Shown: positions 1-6,385 of the stretch, one piece after another
How positions within the stretch are numbered: the stretch's first letter is position 1
Layout of the letters: the number at the start of each line of letters is the position of its first letter
Source: UBA7672 sp038326205
GTDB taxonomy: Bacteria; Pseudomonadota; Alphaproteobacteria; Caulobacterales; Hyphomonadaceae
Direction: 5' to 3'
Assembly: GCA_038326205.1 (NCBI GenBank)
Contig: JBBQJV010000118.1
Location: 1 to 8,037, forward strand
DNA: 8,037 bases
The notes under the pieces: generated by a model
The model's input: the letters and a program-made list of their open reading frames with translations, nothing else
The model's database searches: none
What the model was told of the DNA's origin: nothing
Program-made: the position numbers and the translations under genes

Positions 1-1
1 C

Positions 2-127
2 AACACCGTCTTCGAAACCTACGAGGACATTGTCGATGCCTGCTGCAAGGCTTGGAACTTCTTCGCCAACGACCCCGCAACAGTAACCTCAATCACAGCG
101 CGCAGCTGGACACATGTCAGTGGTTAG
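2..127 (+). CDS. IS630-family transposase, C-terminal end (partial)
   Basis: This is the last 41 codons of a transposase that enters from outside the window; the stop is TAG at 125-127. The residues NTVFETYEDIVDACCKAWNF followed by a segment ending ITARSWTHVSG resemble the C-terminus of IS630/Tc1-type DDE transposases (DDE_3), where a helix rich in aromatic and acidic residues leads to a final S/T-R-x-W-x-H-V motif. The catalytic DDE residues would lie upstream and cannot be seen, so intactness cannot be judged. An IS256-type fragment begins within about 10 bases of the stop. The expected right terminal repeat of the IS630 element is therefore not evident, and the copy is probably a remnant. 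Family assignment is from recalled sequence resemblance. Confidence 0.7.
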   Translation, partial: NTVFETYEDIVDACCKAWNFFANDPATVTSITARSWTHVSG

Positions 128-133
128 GGCCGT

Positions 134-484
134 TGGTATTACCTCAAAGTCCGCCTGGGCGGGCGAACAGTCCGTGTTGCGGCGATAATAGCCGTGGCCG
201 CCAACACCGATGGCAGAAGGGAAATCATGGGGCTTTCCATCGGCGACAGCGAGGCGATGGTGTTCTGGATGGAGTTCCTGCGCTCTCTCGTGAAGCGCGG
301 CCTCAAAGGCGTGAAGCTGTTCATCTCCGATGCGCATGAGGGCTTGAAGGCCGCCGCCATCAAGGTCCTGCAGGGGACGACATGGCAACGCTGCCGGGTG
401 CACACGACACGAAACCTCCTCGCCCGTGCCCCGAAGCCCCAACAATCGCGTCTGGCTACGCTGCTGCGCGAGGCGTTCACCGCG
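134..484 (+). pseudogene. IS256-family (mutator-type) transposase, internal fragment
   Basis: In one open frame this stretch encodes WYYLKVRLGG, then AAIIAVAANTDGRREIMGL, FLRSLVKRGLKGVKL, ISDAHEGLKAA, TWQRCRVH and a region ending REAFTA. All are hallmark blocks of IS256-type transposases. The aspartate of SDAHEGL (codon at 329-331) is the second catalytic residue. The first catalytic aspartate normally lies just before the YLKVR block and is lost at the left break. The third catalytic residue would lie downstream and is also missing. The frame stays open to a TGA at 542-544, but residues after about 484 no longer look like the family. The fragment is about a quarter to a third of a normal ~400-residue transposase, has no proper start, and cannot be active. 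Confidence 0.85.
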
Positions 485-757
485 CGCTGCATGAGCCGGT
501 ACACCGCTTGGTCGCCCCAATTTCCACCACTCAGGTGGACGTGACCCACGACATCTTCCGTTTGCGGCCACCGAGGGCATGAGGCCGGCACTCGACAGAA
601 GCCGTCACACGCAACCTCTCTTGTAGGGGCCTGAATCCACTTTTCCGGCTGGTCTGAAGGAACTGCGCGATGAACAAGGAAGCCGTAGCAGCCAGACTTG
701 ATCTGGCTCAACAGACGCCCTGCTCTCGCACGGCATGCTTCTACCTGAGGCACAGGC
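485..757. other. Unassigned stretch after the IS256 fragment
   Basis: No gene is supported here. It contains a short perfect hairpin (523-539) and an ATG at 670 that opens a 52-codon frame running to 828 into the next gene. That frame has no recognisable motif and overlaps a better supported gene. The left part may be further insertion-sequence debris, because it lies directly against the transposase fragment, but I could not name an element. The ribosome site of the next gene is at 747-750. Confidence 0.5.
523..539. repeat. Short perfect inverted repeat
   Basis: TCCACC (523-528) and GGTGGA (534-539) form a 6-bp stem with a 5-base loop, immediately past the end of the transposase homology. 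There is no T-tract on either side, so it is not a convincing terminator. A stem this short is expected by chance several times in a window of this size. Confidence 0.35.
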
Positions 758-958
758 ATGTCCGAAGTGGCCCACAAACTTTGTTGCAACAACTGCGGTC
801 AGGATGGTCAGCTTTGGATCACCCATAGCAGCCCTGAATCCTGGAGCTTCGCGCCCGTTGGCTTCATCGGCTTGGCGGTCGATCGGTTCGCACCTTCAAA
901 TTCTGTCCTCCGATGTCTCGATTGCGGTTCGACAGATGTTGCTGTCGAAGAGTGGTAA
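758..958 (+). CDS. Small zinc-ribbon protein
   Basis: This 66-residue protein has two knuckles, C10-N-N-C13-G and C53-L-D-C56-G, separated by 39 residues. That is the C-x2-CG...C-x2-CG pattern of a zinc ribbon that would bind one Zn2+. The middle contains aromatic and hydrophobic residues (W20, W29, F31, F36) suited to a small beta fold. The start at 758 is supported by GAGG at 747-750, seven bases upstream. No signal peptide or membrane segment is visible, so it is probably cytoplasmic. Zinc ribbons of this size often bind nucleic acid or a protein partner, but nothing in the neighbourhood shows which. An overlapping 82-codon frame from 735 lacks these motifs. I do not recognise a specific family. 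Confidence 0.65.
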   Translation: MSEVAHKLCCNNCGQDGQLWITHSSPESWSFAPVGFIGLAVDRFAPSNSVLRCLDCGSTDVAVEEW

Positions 959-1042
959 TGTGCGACCGACGGCGCCGCGCTAGAGCGGCCGTTCCAGCCA
1001 TTGCTCTCAGCGGACAGGAGATCGCCAAGAAGCGTCCGCAGT

Positions 1043-1068
1043 AATCCTGCGAACCAAGCGGCAGGATT
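1043..1068. repeat. 8-bp inverted repeat upstream of a small gene
   Basis: AATCCTGC (1043-1050) and GCAGGATT (1061-1068) are perfect complements around a 10-base loop, ending 19 bases before the ATG at 1088. There is no T-tract, so it does not look like an intrinsic terminator. It could be an operator or an mRNA stem near the start of the next gene. One or two such repeats are expected by chance in 8 kb, so the assignment is weak. Confidence 0.3.
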
Positions 1069-1087
1069 CAACCATCGGCTACGCGTC

Positions 1088-1432
1088 ATGCAGTCCGCTT
1101 CGGTCGGAGCCCTTCTGGAATCGGCTCGACACTCCCTCGCGCATGAGGTCGCGGCCGTCGGGCTCGGCGCTGACTGCGTAACGCCGCGCCGGATCGAATC
1201 CCGCGAGCCCCTGCGCGTGGCGTTTCAGTTCGGCGGCGAAAATGACCGCTGGAGCGGCGTTTGCTACGACGCGACCGACCGCATTCGCGGGGCCGAATTC
1301 GCAGGCCGCGTGCGTCGCCTCGATCCCTCAGAAGCCGCCATGTTCCGCGATGCGAACGCCATGTTCAGCGGAGAGGTGCATCACGTGCCATCATGGCGCG
1401 ACCATTGGTATGGCTGCTCGACCCGACCGTGA
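1088..1432 (+). CDS. Hypothetical protein, 114 residues
   Basis: I do not recognise this protein. The frame from the ATG at 1088 to the TGA at 1430-1432 has a strong G/C bias at third codon positions, like the confident genes of the window, which argues that it is coding. The frame continues upstream to an ATG at 1001, but that part has a poorer coding look. Neither start has a clear ribosome site. Visible features are an acidic and tryptophan-containing stretch FGGENDRWSGVCYDATDRIR near the middle and a C-terminal HHVPSWRDHWYGC segment rich in His and Trp. There is no signal peptide or membrane segment. Predicted mixed helix and strand suggests a small soluble protein. It could be a shortened remnant of a longer gene, since debris lies upstream. 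Confidence 0.5.
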   Translation: MQSASVGALLESARHSLAHEVAAVGLGADCVTPRRIESREPLRVAFQFGGENDRWSGVCYDATDRIRGAEFAGRVRRLDPSEAAMFRDANAMFSGEVHHVPSWRDHWYGCSTRP

Positions 1433-1486
1433 CGCCGCGGCTCAACGCTTGAACCCAAGCCGAGTGACGCCGACGCAGCTGGAAAT

Positions 1487-1516
1487 TTGACATCCGCTAC
1501 TATCGCAGCCGATGGT
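1487..1516 (+). promoter_or_regulatory. Candidate promoter for the lipoprotein gene
   Basis: A perfect -35 hexamer TTGACA (1487-1492) is followed after 18 bases by GATGGT (1511-1516), which matches the -10 consensus at only three of six positions. It sits 30 bases before the lipoprotein start, which is a sensible place. The weak -10 keeps confidence low. Confidence 0.3.
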
Positions 1517-1545
1517 CCCTTGGGGAATCGGTGTAGGAGGCGGTC

Positions 1546-2154
1546 GTGAATTTCAACAATTCCGTTCGGGGCCTGATGGCCTTGTCTGTGGCGGCGTTGG
1601 CGCTCGGCGCCTGCAACAAGCCGGCAGCGCCCGCGGAGACCCCCGCGCCCCCACTCGTCGCAGCACCTCCATCGATCGCTGATGGCTGGACGGTGTCGCC
1701 CGCGCCTGCGATCGCAAGCGCGACACGGACCGTTGCACTGGCGGGCGGCGGCGAGCTCGGCATGGTCCTAAGCTGCGACTACCGCCCCAGCAAGGATGCC
1801 ATTTCGAACGGTTTCTGGCTGAAGCTCGCTTTGGAGTTGAAAGGCGCCGAAGGGGCACCGCTCGGCCTGGATCCCGCCGCGACCGAAAACCAGACCGCAC
1901 GGTTTACGGTTGTCCGGTCGACGGGAGAGGCAAGCGCGATGATTCTGGAGATCAGCGACCCGACCCATTTCACCTACCAGAACAACCAGACCAACGAACT
2001 CAACCAGGACAACAATGATCCGGCGAAAGTGGAGCTGGCGCAGACATTCGACCTGCCGCTGAGCGACGGTCGCACCATTCCTGTCGACATGCTGAAAGGC
2101 GACGCAGGATACACTGCTGTGCTCACCCAGTGCGCACCCCTCGCGCCGAAATAA
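1546..2154 (+). CDS. Predicted lipoprotein of unknown function
   Basis: This 202-residue protein starts at GTG, five bases after a perfect AGGAGG (1535-1540). The N-terminus has one arginine (R8), a hydrophobic stretch and a lipobox L-A-L-G-A-C with Cys23 as the lipidation site, so it should be processed by signal peptidase II. Residue +2 is Asn, which by the E. coli rule favours the outer membrane; that rule may not hold here. A Pro/Ala linker (about 25-43) leads to a soluble domain of about 150 residues. C77 (in VLSCDYR) and C196 (in LTQCAP) could form a disulphide joining the two ends of that domain. An Asn/Gln-rich segment (TYQNNQTNELNQDNN) lies around 145-160. It is followed at 14 bases by a hairpin-plus-T-tract terminator and then by an exported protein gene. 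No known domain was recognised. Confidence 0.8.
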   Translation: MNFNNSVRGLMALSVAALALGACNKPAAPAETPAPPLVAAPPSIADGWTVSPAPAIASATRTVALAGGGELGMVLSCDYRPSKDAISNGFWLKLALELKGAEGAPLGLDPAATENQTARFTVVRSTGEASAMILEISDPTHFTYQNNQTNELNQDNNDPAKVELAQTFDLPLSDGRTIPVDMLKGDAGYTAVLTQCAPLAPK

Positions 2155-2165
2155 CCTGCGGCGCG

Positions 2166-2188
2166 TTCCGCGTAGCGGAATTTTCTTT
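2166..2188 (+). terminator. Intrinsic terminator or attenuator after the lipoprotein gene
   Basis: TTCCGC (2166-2171) and GCGGAA (2175-2180) form a 6-bp stem around a 3-base loop and are followed directly by TTTTCTTT (2181-2188), the classic intrinsic terminator layout. It begins 12 bases after the lipoprotein stop codon. The stem is short, so it may act only partly. The next gene's AGGAGG starts at 2191, only three bases beyond the T-tract, leaving no space for a separate promoter after it. Confidence 0.6.
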
Positions 2189-2208
2189 ACAGGAGGTCCG
2201 AGACAGAC

Positions 2209-2919
2209 ATGCCAACGCTTCAGGTCGCACGCTCCGCCCGATCCATTATCCGGGCTGTCTGCATCGGGCTGGCGTTGCTTGGCGGCGGCCTCTCCGCTTC
2301 GCTATCGTGGGCGCAGACCCAAACTGAGCAAGCCGTCTCGAGCTATTTAAACGTGACGCTGCCGGCCATCGGGCAGATGAATCCTTATATCGACAAATCG
2401 GCAGCGGATCGCGCCAGAGCGTTCGCCACGATCGGTATCACGAATACCACGTGTGACGCGGCCACGTCGGCAGCCATCCTGGCAAAGGAATACATCGCCG
2501 AAGGCGCGGGCGAACTGTGCCAGGGCATGATCGCGTGGATGCAGAATGAAGACGTCCTTGCCTGCAGCAGCGTGAGGTACTCCGGGACTGATTTCGCTCA
2601 CACCGAACCCGTGGATCCGAAGATCGCAAAGCTACACACTTCCGAAGGCATCCTGTCCACGCGGCTGCAACTTGAGAACGCCGCCGGATGCGCAACCAAG
2701 ACGGTGACATACTGGGGACCGCGAATACTCGCACTGCTGGACCAGCTGTCAGCAAGCATCAGCAACGCAGGAGATCTCCTGGCGCCGTCAAGCGGCGCTG
2801 ACGTGGCGACGCGCGAGGCTTTCGAATACACAGTTCGCCTGTGCCACCTCGCCTACAACGGGGATCAGAACACCAAGTCTAAGGTCGTCGATGCTGCGGA
2901 CGATGCTGCTACGGGATGA
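2209..2919 (+). CDS. Sec-exported cysteine-containing protein, unknown function
   Basis: This 236-residue protein has a clear signal peptide: arginines at 8, 11 and 15, a hydrophobic core around 16-32 and a likely cleavage after S-W-A at residue 35. The mature part is predicted mostly helical and contains five cysteines (82, 104, 119, 161 and 212), suggesting disulphides in the periplasm. The start is supported by AGGAGG at 2191-2196, though the 12-base spacing is long. The stop TGA at 2917-2919 overlaps the ATG of the next gene, so the two are probably translationally coupled or were once one gene. A 9-base direct repeat CGATGCTGC (2889-2897 and 2901-2909) lies just before the stop and encodes part of an Asp/Ala tail. 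I recognise no domain. Confidence 0.75.
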   Translation: MPTLQVARSARSIIRAVCIGLALLGGGLSASLSWAQTQTEQAVSSYLNVTLPAIGQMNPYIDKSAADRARAFATIGITNTTCDAATSAAILAKEYIAEGAGELCQGMIAWMQNEDVLACSSVRYSGTDFAHTEPVDPKIAKLHTSEGILSTRLQLENAAGCATKTVTYWGPRILALLDQLSASISNAGDLLAPSSGADVATREAFEYTVRLCHLAYNGDQNTKSKVVDAADDAATG

Positions 2920-3458
2920 ACGAGCTGCGAGGCAAGAATGTGTACTGGGCCTGCAATGCGCTGGACCGCGCCATATCGAAAATTTTTATGATGGGCGCGA
3001 GCGATCCGCTTGCCTCCGAAGCGAAGGGGCTCGCGAACAGGCTGACCCAGAGATTCGCCAGCCTCGACTGCGCCGCGACGATCGCCGCCAAAGTCGCGGC
3101 AGACAAAGCGGAGGCCGCACGGCAAGCCGTCGCTGCTGCGCCGCCCGCGCCGGTGGAAAACCCCTATGCAAAACGCGATGCGATCCGAGGCGCTATCAGC
3201 GTCGAGCTTCAATCCGTGAGCAACAGCTTCGAAGTGGCTGAGCGATGGTATGATCGCGGCAACGACGCAGAATCCTGCGGCTATTACCAGGAGGTGCTGT
3301 CCAGCCTGCGCAAGCTGCGATCCCTGTATCTGGATCTATATCGCGAGACGGGCGATTCCGATGACAGTGCCGAGTCCGACAAGATGAGAGACGGTGCGGG
3401 AAAAGTGTTCGAATCCTATGGCGAGATGTGCGTGGACGCGGAACGGCGCCTCTACTGA
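2916..3458 (+). CDS. Cysteine-containing helical protein, coupled to the upstream exported protein
   Basis: The 180-residue frame begins at an ATG that overlaps the previous stop by ATGA, with no good Shine-Dalgarno site of its own, so it would be made by reinitiation. There is no signal peptide. It nevertheless has four spaced cysteines (13, 52, 121 and 172), like the exported protein before it. An Ala-rich, charged helix at about 53-75 leads to a Pro linker (PPAPVENP, 76-83), followed by a second helical part with WYDRGNDAESCGYY (111-124). The N-terminus begins as if inside a helix, which fits a domain split from a longer exported protein. It may therefore be the second half of a frameshifted gene, or a separate cytoplasmic partner. 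Coding bias is good throughout. No family was recognised. Confidence 0.65.
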   Translation: MNELRGKNVYWACNALDRAISKIFMMGASDPLASEAKGLANRLTQRFASLDCAATIAAKVAADKAEAARQAVAAAPPAPVENPYAKRDAIRGAISVELQSVSNSFEVAERWYDRGNDAESCGYYQEVLSSLRKLRSLYLDLYRETGDSDDSAESDKMRDGAGKVFESYGEMCVDAERRLY

Positions 3459-3700
3459 GGGCCGGCCCGAATGAATCGGCGAATATCGACACGCGTTCGA
3501 TTTCGTCCCTGTTGATGTCAGGCACGCTAGTCGACAGCCTCACCGCTCATTGTAACGAACGGCTCAGATCTACGCTCGTTCAGGCCTTCAGCTTGACAGC
3601 TCGACGTTGTTGGCGGGCTGGGTCGGCGCGGTTGTGGGGATACGACAGGGTGTGTCAGACTTGATCGCGTTGGGGCCAACCAGTTTCGTGAGAGCGGATC
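3459..3700. other. Intergenic gap without a recognised gene
   Basis: The stretch starts with the palindrome GGGCCGGCCC (3459-3468) and has no T-tract terminator. A TTGACA occurs at 3592-3597, but no acceptable -10 lies at the proper distance. Frames crossing it on both strands lack recognisable motifs and ribosome sites. I see no RNA gene. Confidence 0.5.
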
Positions 3701-4189
3701 ATGAAACTTCGTCTTTTTTTGCTAGCGTTGATCTCAGCTTGCGCCCACCCGGCCGCCTTTGGCCAAACGCTCATGCCGAATTTTTCCTGGCCTGAGATAC
3801 GCGAGACGCTTGAGAGCCTCAACGTCGCCATCACCGCGGAAGGAGCGGATGGCGACATTCGCTATTTTGACGCGAGCAAAGACAAGATCGTGTTCTCGGT
3901 CTTTGGCTTCGAGTGTGATGCCAAGGAGCCGACCCAGCGCTGTCGCGGCGCGCTGCTAACGGCTTCGATTACTCCGAAGGATGCCGACAGTCTCGCCAAG
4001 GCGATTGCCGCGATCGACAACGTGGCAGTCGAAGACTCTGTAAGTCCTCGCGGGAATATCAGGCTTAAACGCTACATCATGTTCGATGAGGGTATTTCGT
4101 CGGGGAACCTGAAGGCGAACATCACCGTCTTCATGAACGTCACGCAGGGCGTCGCGAAAATGCTCGCCGACCAGGGCTGGGCGAAGTAG
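3701..4189 (+). CDS. Secreted YbjN-domain-like protein
   Basis: This 162-residue protein begins MKLRLFLLALISAC, a short exported leader. Cleavage could be after A-F-G (residue 21) by signal peptidase I. Alternatively I-S-A-C14 could act as a lipobox, although the leader is short for that. The mature part has a helix (about 30-40), then GDIRYFDASKDKIVFSVFGF strands, C72 and C81 (in FECDAKEPTQRCRGA) that may pair, and a C-terminal helix after ISSGNLKANITVF. This order and the NL...F signature resemble YbjN-type proteins, which have a type III secretion chaperone-like fold and are common as short secreted proteins in alphaproteobacteria. Their molecular role is not established. The start has only a weak GAGAG upstream (3690-3694). 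It stands alone, with gaps on both sides. Confidence 0.6.
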   Translation: MKLRLFLLALISACAHPAAFGQTLMPNFSWPEIRETLESLNVAITAEGADGDIRYFDASKDKIVFSVFGFECDAKEPTQRCRGALLTASITPKDADSLAKAIAAIDNVAVEDSVSPRGNIRLKRYIMFDEGISSGNLKANITVFMNVTQGVAKMLADQGWAK

Positions 4190-4283
4190 GCCGGAGTGGG
4201 CCAAGTTCGCCCGCGCGAGCTATGGCGGCCGAGTGACTTATCCCATAAATTGAAGTCGTTCGTAGTTTGATTGGCTGATGAGC

Positions 4284-4329
4284 AGCCTCTTCACCCGCCT
4301 GCATGGTGCGGGCGGGTGAGCAAGAGGCT
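4284..4329. repeat. Long stem-loop (16 bp), possible bidirectional terminator or repeat element
   Basis: AGCCTCTT plus CACCCGCC (4284-4299) pair with GGCGGGTG (4311-4318) and AAGAGGCT (4322-4329). This gives a 16-bp GC-rich stem with an 11-base loop and a 3-base bulge on the right arm. A stem this long is not expected by chance. No T-tract follows on either strand, so classic intrinsic termination is uncertain. It lies 95 bases after the YbjN-like gene and about 80 bases before a recombinase fragment, so it may be a repeat element or a relic of the mobile element that carried the recombinase. Confidence 0.7.
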
Positions 4330-4410
4330 CGTGACGATGACAAGTGAATTGTATTCTGGAACACGCACCCGCCTGGACGCCCGCCTACGGCGCAAAACAG
4401 CCGGCAAACT

Positions 4411-4503
4411 CACCGGTCAAAAAGACGGGCTCTGAAATCGAAAGAGGTCTGGGCGATCCGCGCCCGGTTGGAGCTCAAGAAGCGTATTCGTGATCTGGCC
4501 CTG
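4411..4503 (+). pseudogene. Tyrosine recombinase (phage-type integrase) N-terminal fragment
   Basis: In one frame the residues SKRRALKSKEVWAIRARLEL and KKRIRDLAL match the start of a family of short integrases that typically read LKPKEVWAIRVRLQ...RDLALFNLAIDSKLRGCDL. The match stops after RDLAL (ending at 4503), where the expected FNLAIDSKLRG block is absent. All catalytic residues (R...HxxR...Y) are therefore missing. A run of nine C (4527-4535) follows shortly after. The open frame continues to a TGA at 4714-4716 with no further resemblance. This is a dead remnant, and the assignment rests on about 25 recognisable residues. Confidence 0.55.
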
Positions 4504-4915
4504 GCAAGACCTTCCGTTCCCGGCGGCCCCCCCCCATCAGGCACGACCTCTTGTGCGTTCTTGGGCGTCGGCTGGAACGACGCACTCGATACTGCCTTTA
4601 TTCCAAACCGCGCAGTATATGCCGGCCCGCGATCAACTGAAAACCTGACTATGTTTCAGCAGAACCAGTCGCGGAATGGTTCGTCCGCGTTCCTGCGGTT
4701 AAGCGACAAGTTCTGACGAGCGCAAGCTTTTCGCGTTGCTTTCCGGTTTTTGAAACTTGATCCGCTGCGAATTTCTCTCCTCATTTCAATCGCGGCAGGA
4801 ATGGGGGATGGACGCCAGCGAGACTATTTCCGCTTTGCTGGACGATTCCATCTATACGGCATCCACGAGTTCTCTAATCCAAAAAGGACTACCGAAGTCT
4901 CGGGAGGTGCACGCT
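4504..4915. other. Intergenic stretch upstream of the DUF1800 operon
   Basis: It holds a nine-C homopolymer (4527-4535) and no recognised gene. The promoter of the following operon should lie here or just upstream, but I see no convincing -35/-10 pair. The DUF1800 frame is open through 4757-4915 and has an in-frame ATG at 4808, but the encoded residues do not resemble the family, so I treat this as leader sequence. GGGAGG at 4902-4907 is the ribosome site of the operon. Confidence 0.5.
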
Positions 4916-6382
4916 ATGTCGCTGATCCACGGTGCGATTGCGGCCAATAGATTTGGCCTTGGCGCTCGGCCAGGCGAGATCTCGGATGCAGCAAGCGATC
5001 CGCGCGGCTGGCTGAAGGCACAGATTCGGAAAGATGCTGCGGTCATAACGTTTGATGTTGCGAATACCTTCGGTCTAAAATCGGCCAAGGAGGTGTTAAC
5101 CGAACGACGCGACGCCTATGCCGATGCGGTTTCGATGAGCGACGCGACTGACGCGGTCGCCGGTGATGTGCCAAGCCCGGCCCTGACGCGCACCGTCATC
5201 CAACAGGTTCAACGCGAAACCCGCCAGGGGCTGCAGAAAGAGATTCAAGCGCGGGCGGCGCAAGGAACAACGACGATCGACCCATTCGCGGAGCGTTGGG
5301 CGCGTTTCTGGTCCAACCACTTTACGGTGGCGGCGCGCAACGCCCAGACGATCGGAGTTGTCGGGCCGTTCGAGCGCGAAGCGATCCGCCCGAACGTGTT
5401 CGGATCGTTCGCTGGGCTGCTCGCTGCGTCGACATTGCATCCGAGCATGCTGATTTACCTTGACGGCAATCGATCGGTAGGGCCCTCGACGGAACCGGCG
5501 AAGCAGCGTGAAGTTGGGCTCAATGAAAACCTCGCGCGCGAAATCCTTGAACTACATACTCTGGGCGTCGGCTCTGGATATACTCAGGCGGATATCATCG
5601 AATTCGCCAAGTCTCTGACCGGCTGGACCGTTGGTTTGAGCCGCCTCCCGGGGATCGAGCAGGGGATCGGTCCGCGCGCGCGCGCCGGTCGACAAGTTAA
5701 CCGGATGCTTGAAAGTAAGCTGGGCGAAAGCGTGTTTCTTGCGCCTCTGCACGAGCCCGGCGAACGATTGCTGCTTGGCAAAACCTATGGCGGTCAGCCG
5801 CAGCTGCAGGCTTTAGCGATCCTGCGTGATCTTGCAGCGCATCCTGCGACGGCCCGGCGTATCGCAACAAAGCTAGCGCGGCATTTTGTTTCGGACGATC
5901 CGCCCGCGTCGGCGGTCGGTATTCTGGAGGCCACCTTCGTAACAACCGGGGGCGATCTGGCCGCCCTTGCGCGTGGGGTGATAGATCTGGACGATGCGTG
6001 GGCGGAGAAGCCTGCCAAACTGAAGACGCCGGATGAACTACTAACGTCAACGGCGCGCGCTGTGGGGCCGGAAGCCACCTATGGCGGCGATGCTGGCGCA
6101 GTCTACGATGCACTTGCGCAACCGCCGTTCCGCGCGCCTTCGCCCGCAGGCTGGCCGGATGAGGCCGGCGCCTGGTCTGGCGCTGACGCCGTGATGAAAC
6201 GACTGGAATGGGCCAATGCGGTATCCGGGCGGATGAGCCTCTCCGGATCGCCATCAGATTTTCTTGAACGGTGTCTTGGGCCGACGGTCAGCTCTAGGAC
6301 ACTCACCACAATATCGAGAGCCGAGAGTGCGCGGCAAGGCCTGACACTGGCGCTTATGTCACCCGAGTTTCAAAGGAGATAG
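4916..6382 (+). CDS. DUF1800 family protein
   Basis: This 488-residue protein has the DUF1800 signature blocks in order: AAIAANRFGLGARPGE near residues 7-21 (the usual start of the family), RFWSNHF at 130-136, NENLAREILELHTLGV at 203-218, a TGWTV block, and the C-terminal PPFRAPSPAGWPD at 403-415. The length is normal. I chose ATG 4916 because GGGAGG (4902-4907) lies eight bases before it and family homology begins at once. Starts at 4757 or 4808 would add 53 or 36 unrelated residues. No signal peptide is visible from any of these starts. The next gene, a DUF1501 protein, begins three bases after the stop, the usual partner order. The pair's biochemical activity is not settled. Confidence 0.92.
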   Translation: MSLIHGAIAANRFGLGARPGEISDAASDPRGWLKAQIRKDAAVITFDVANTFGLKSAKEVLTERRDAYADAVSMSDATDAVAGDVPSPALTRTVIQQVQRETRQGLQKEIQARAAQGTTTIDPFAERWARFWSNHFTVAARNAQTIGVVGPFEREAIRPNVFGSFAGLLAASTLHPSMLIYLDGNRSVGPSTEPAKQREVGLNENLAREILELHTLGVGSGYTQADIIEFAKSLTGWTVGLSRLPGIEQGIGPRARAGRQVNRMLESKLGESVFLAPLHEPGERLLLGKTYGGQPQLQALAILRDLAAHPATARRIATKLARHFVSDDPPASAVGILEATFVTTGGDLAALARGVIDLDDAWAEKPAKLKTPDELLTSTARAVGPEATYGGDAGAVYDALAQPPFRAPSPAGWPDEAGAWSGADAVMKRLEWANAVSGRMSLSGSPSDFLERCLGPTVSSRTLTTISRAESARQGLTLALMSPEFQRR

Positions 6383-6385
6383 GGC

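Noticed and set aside
139..792. 217-codon minus-strand open frame across the IS256 fragment and the following gap
   Set aside because: Most of it is antisense to a clear transposase fragment, and the remainder has no recognisable motif.
670..828. 52-codon plus-strand frame starting MNKEAVAAR
   Set aside because: No good ribosome site, no motif, and it overlaps the better supported zinc-ribbon gene in another frame.
2905..2920. Programmed -1 ribosomal frameshift joining the two cysteine proteins
   Set aside because: No slippery heptamer is present at the overlap. Coupled reinitiation or an ancestral split is simpler.
4672..4688. CGGAATGGTTCG shared with 7851-7862, followed in both places by TCCGC
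   Set aside because: A few shared 12-mers are expected by chance in a window this size, and the contexts (recombinase debris and maturase coding) are unrelated.
4757..4915. Longer N-terminus for the DUF1800 protein
   Set aside because: The added residues do not resemble the family or a signal peptide, and a strong ribosome site precedes ATG 4916.
5697..6254. 185-codon open frame on the minus strand inside the DUF1800 gene
   Set aside because: It is an antisense shadow of a GC-rich gene, low-complexity Arg/Pro-rich, and has no ribosome site or motif.
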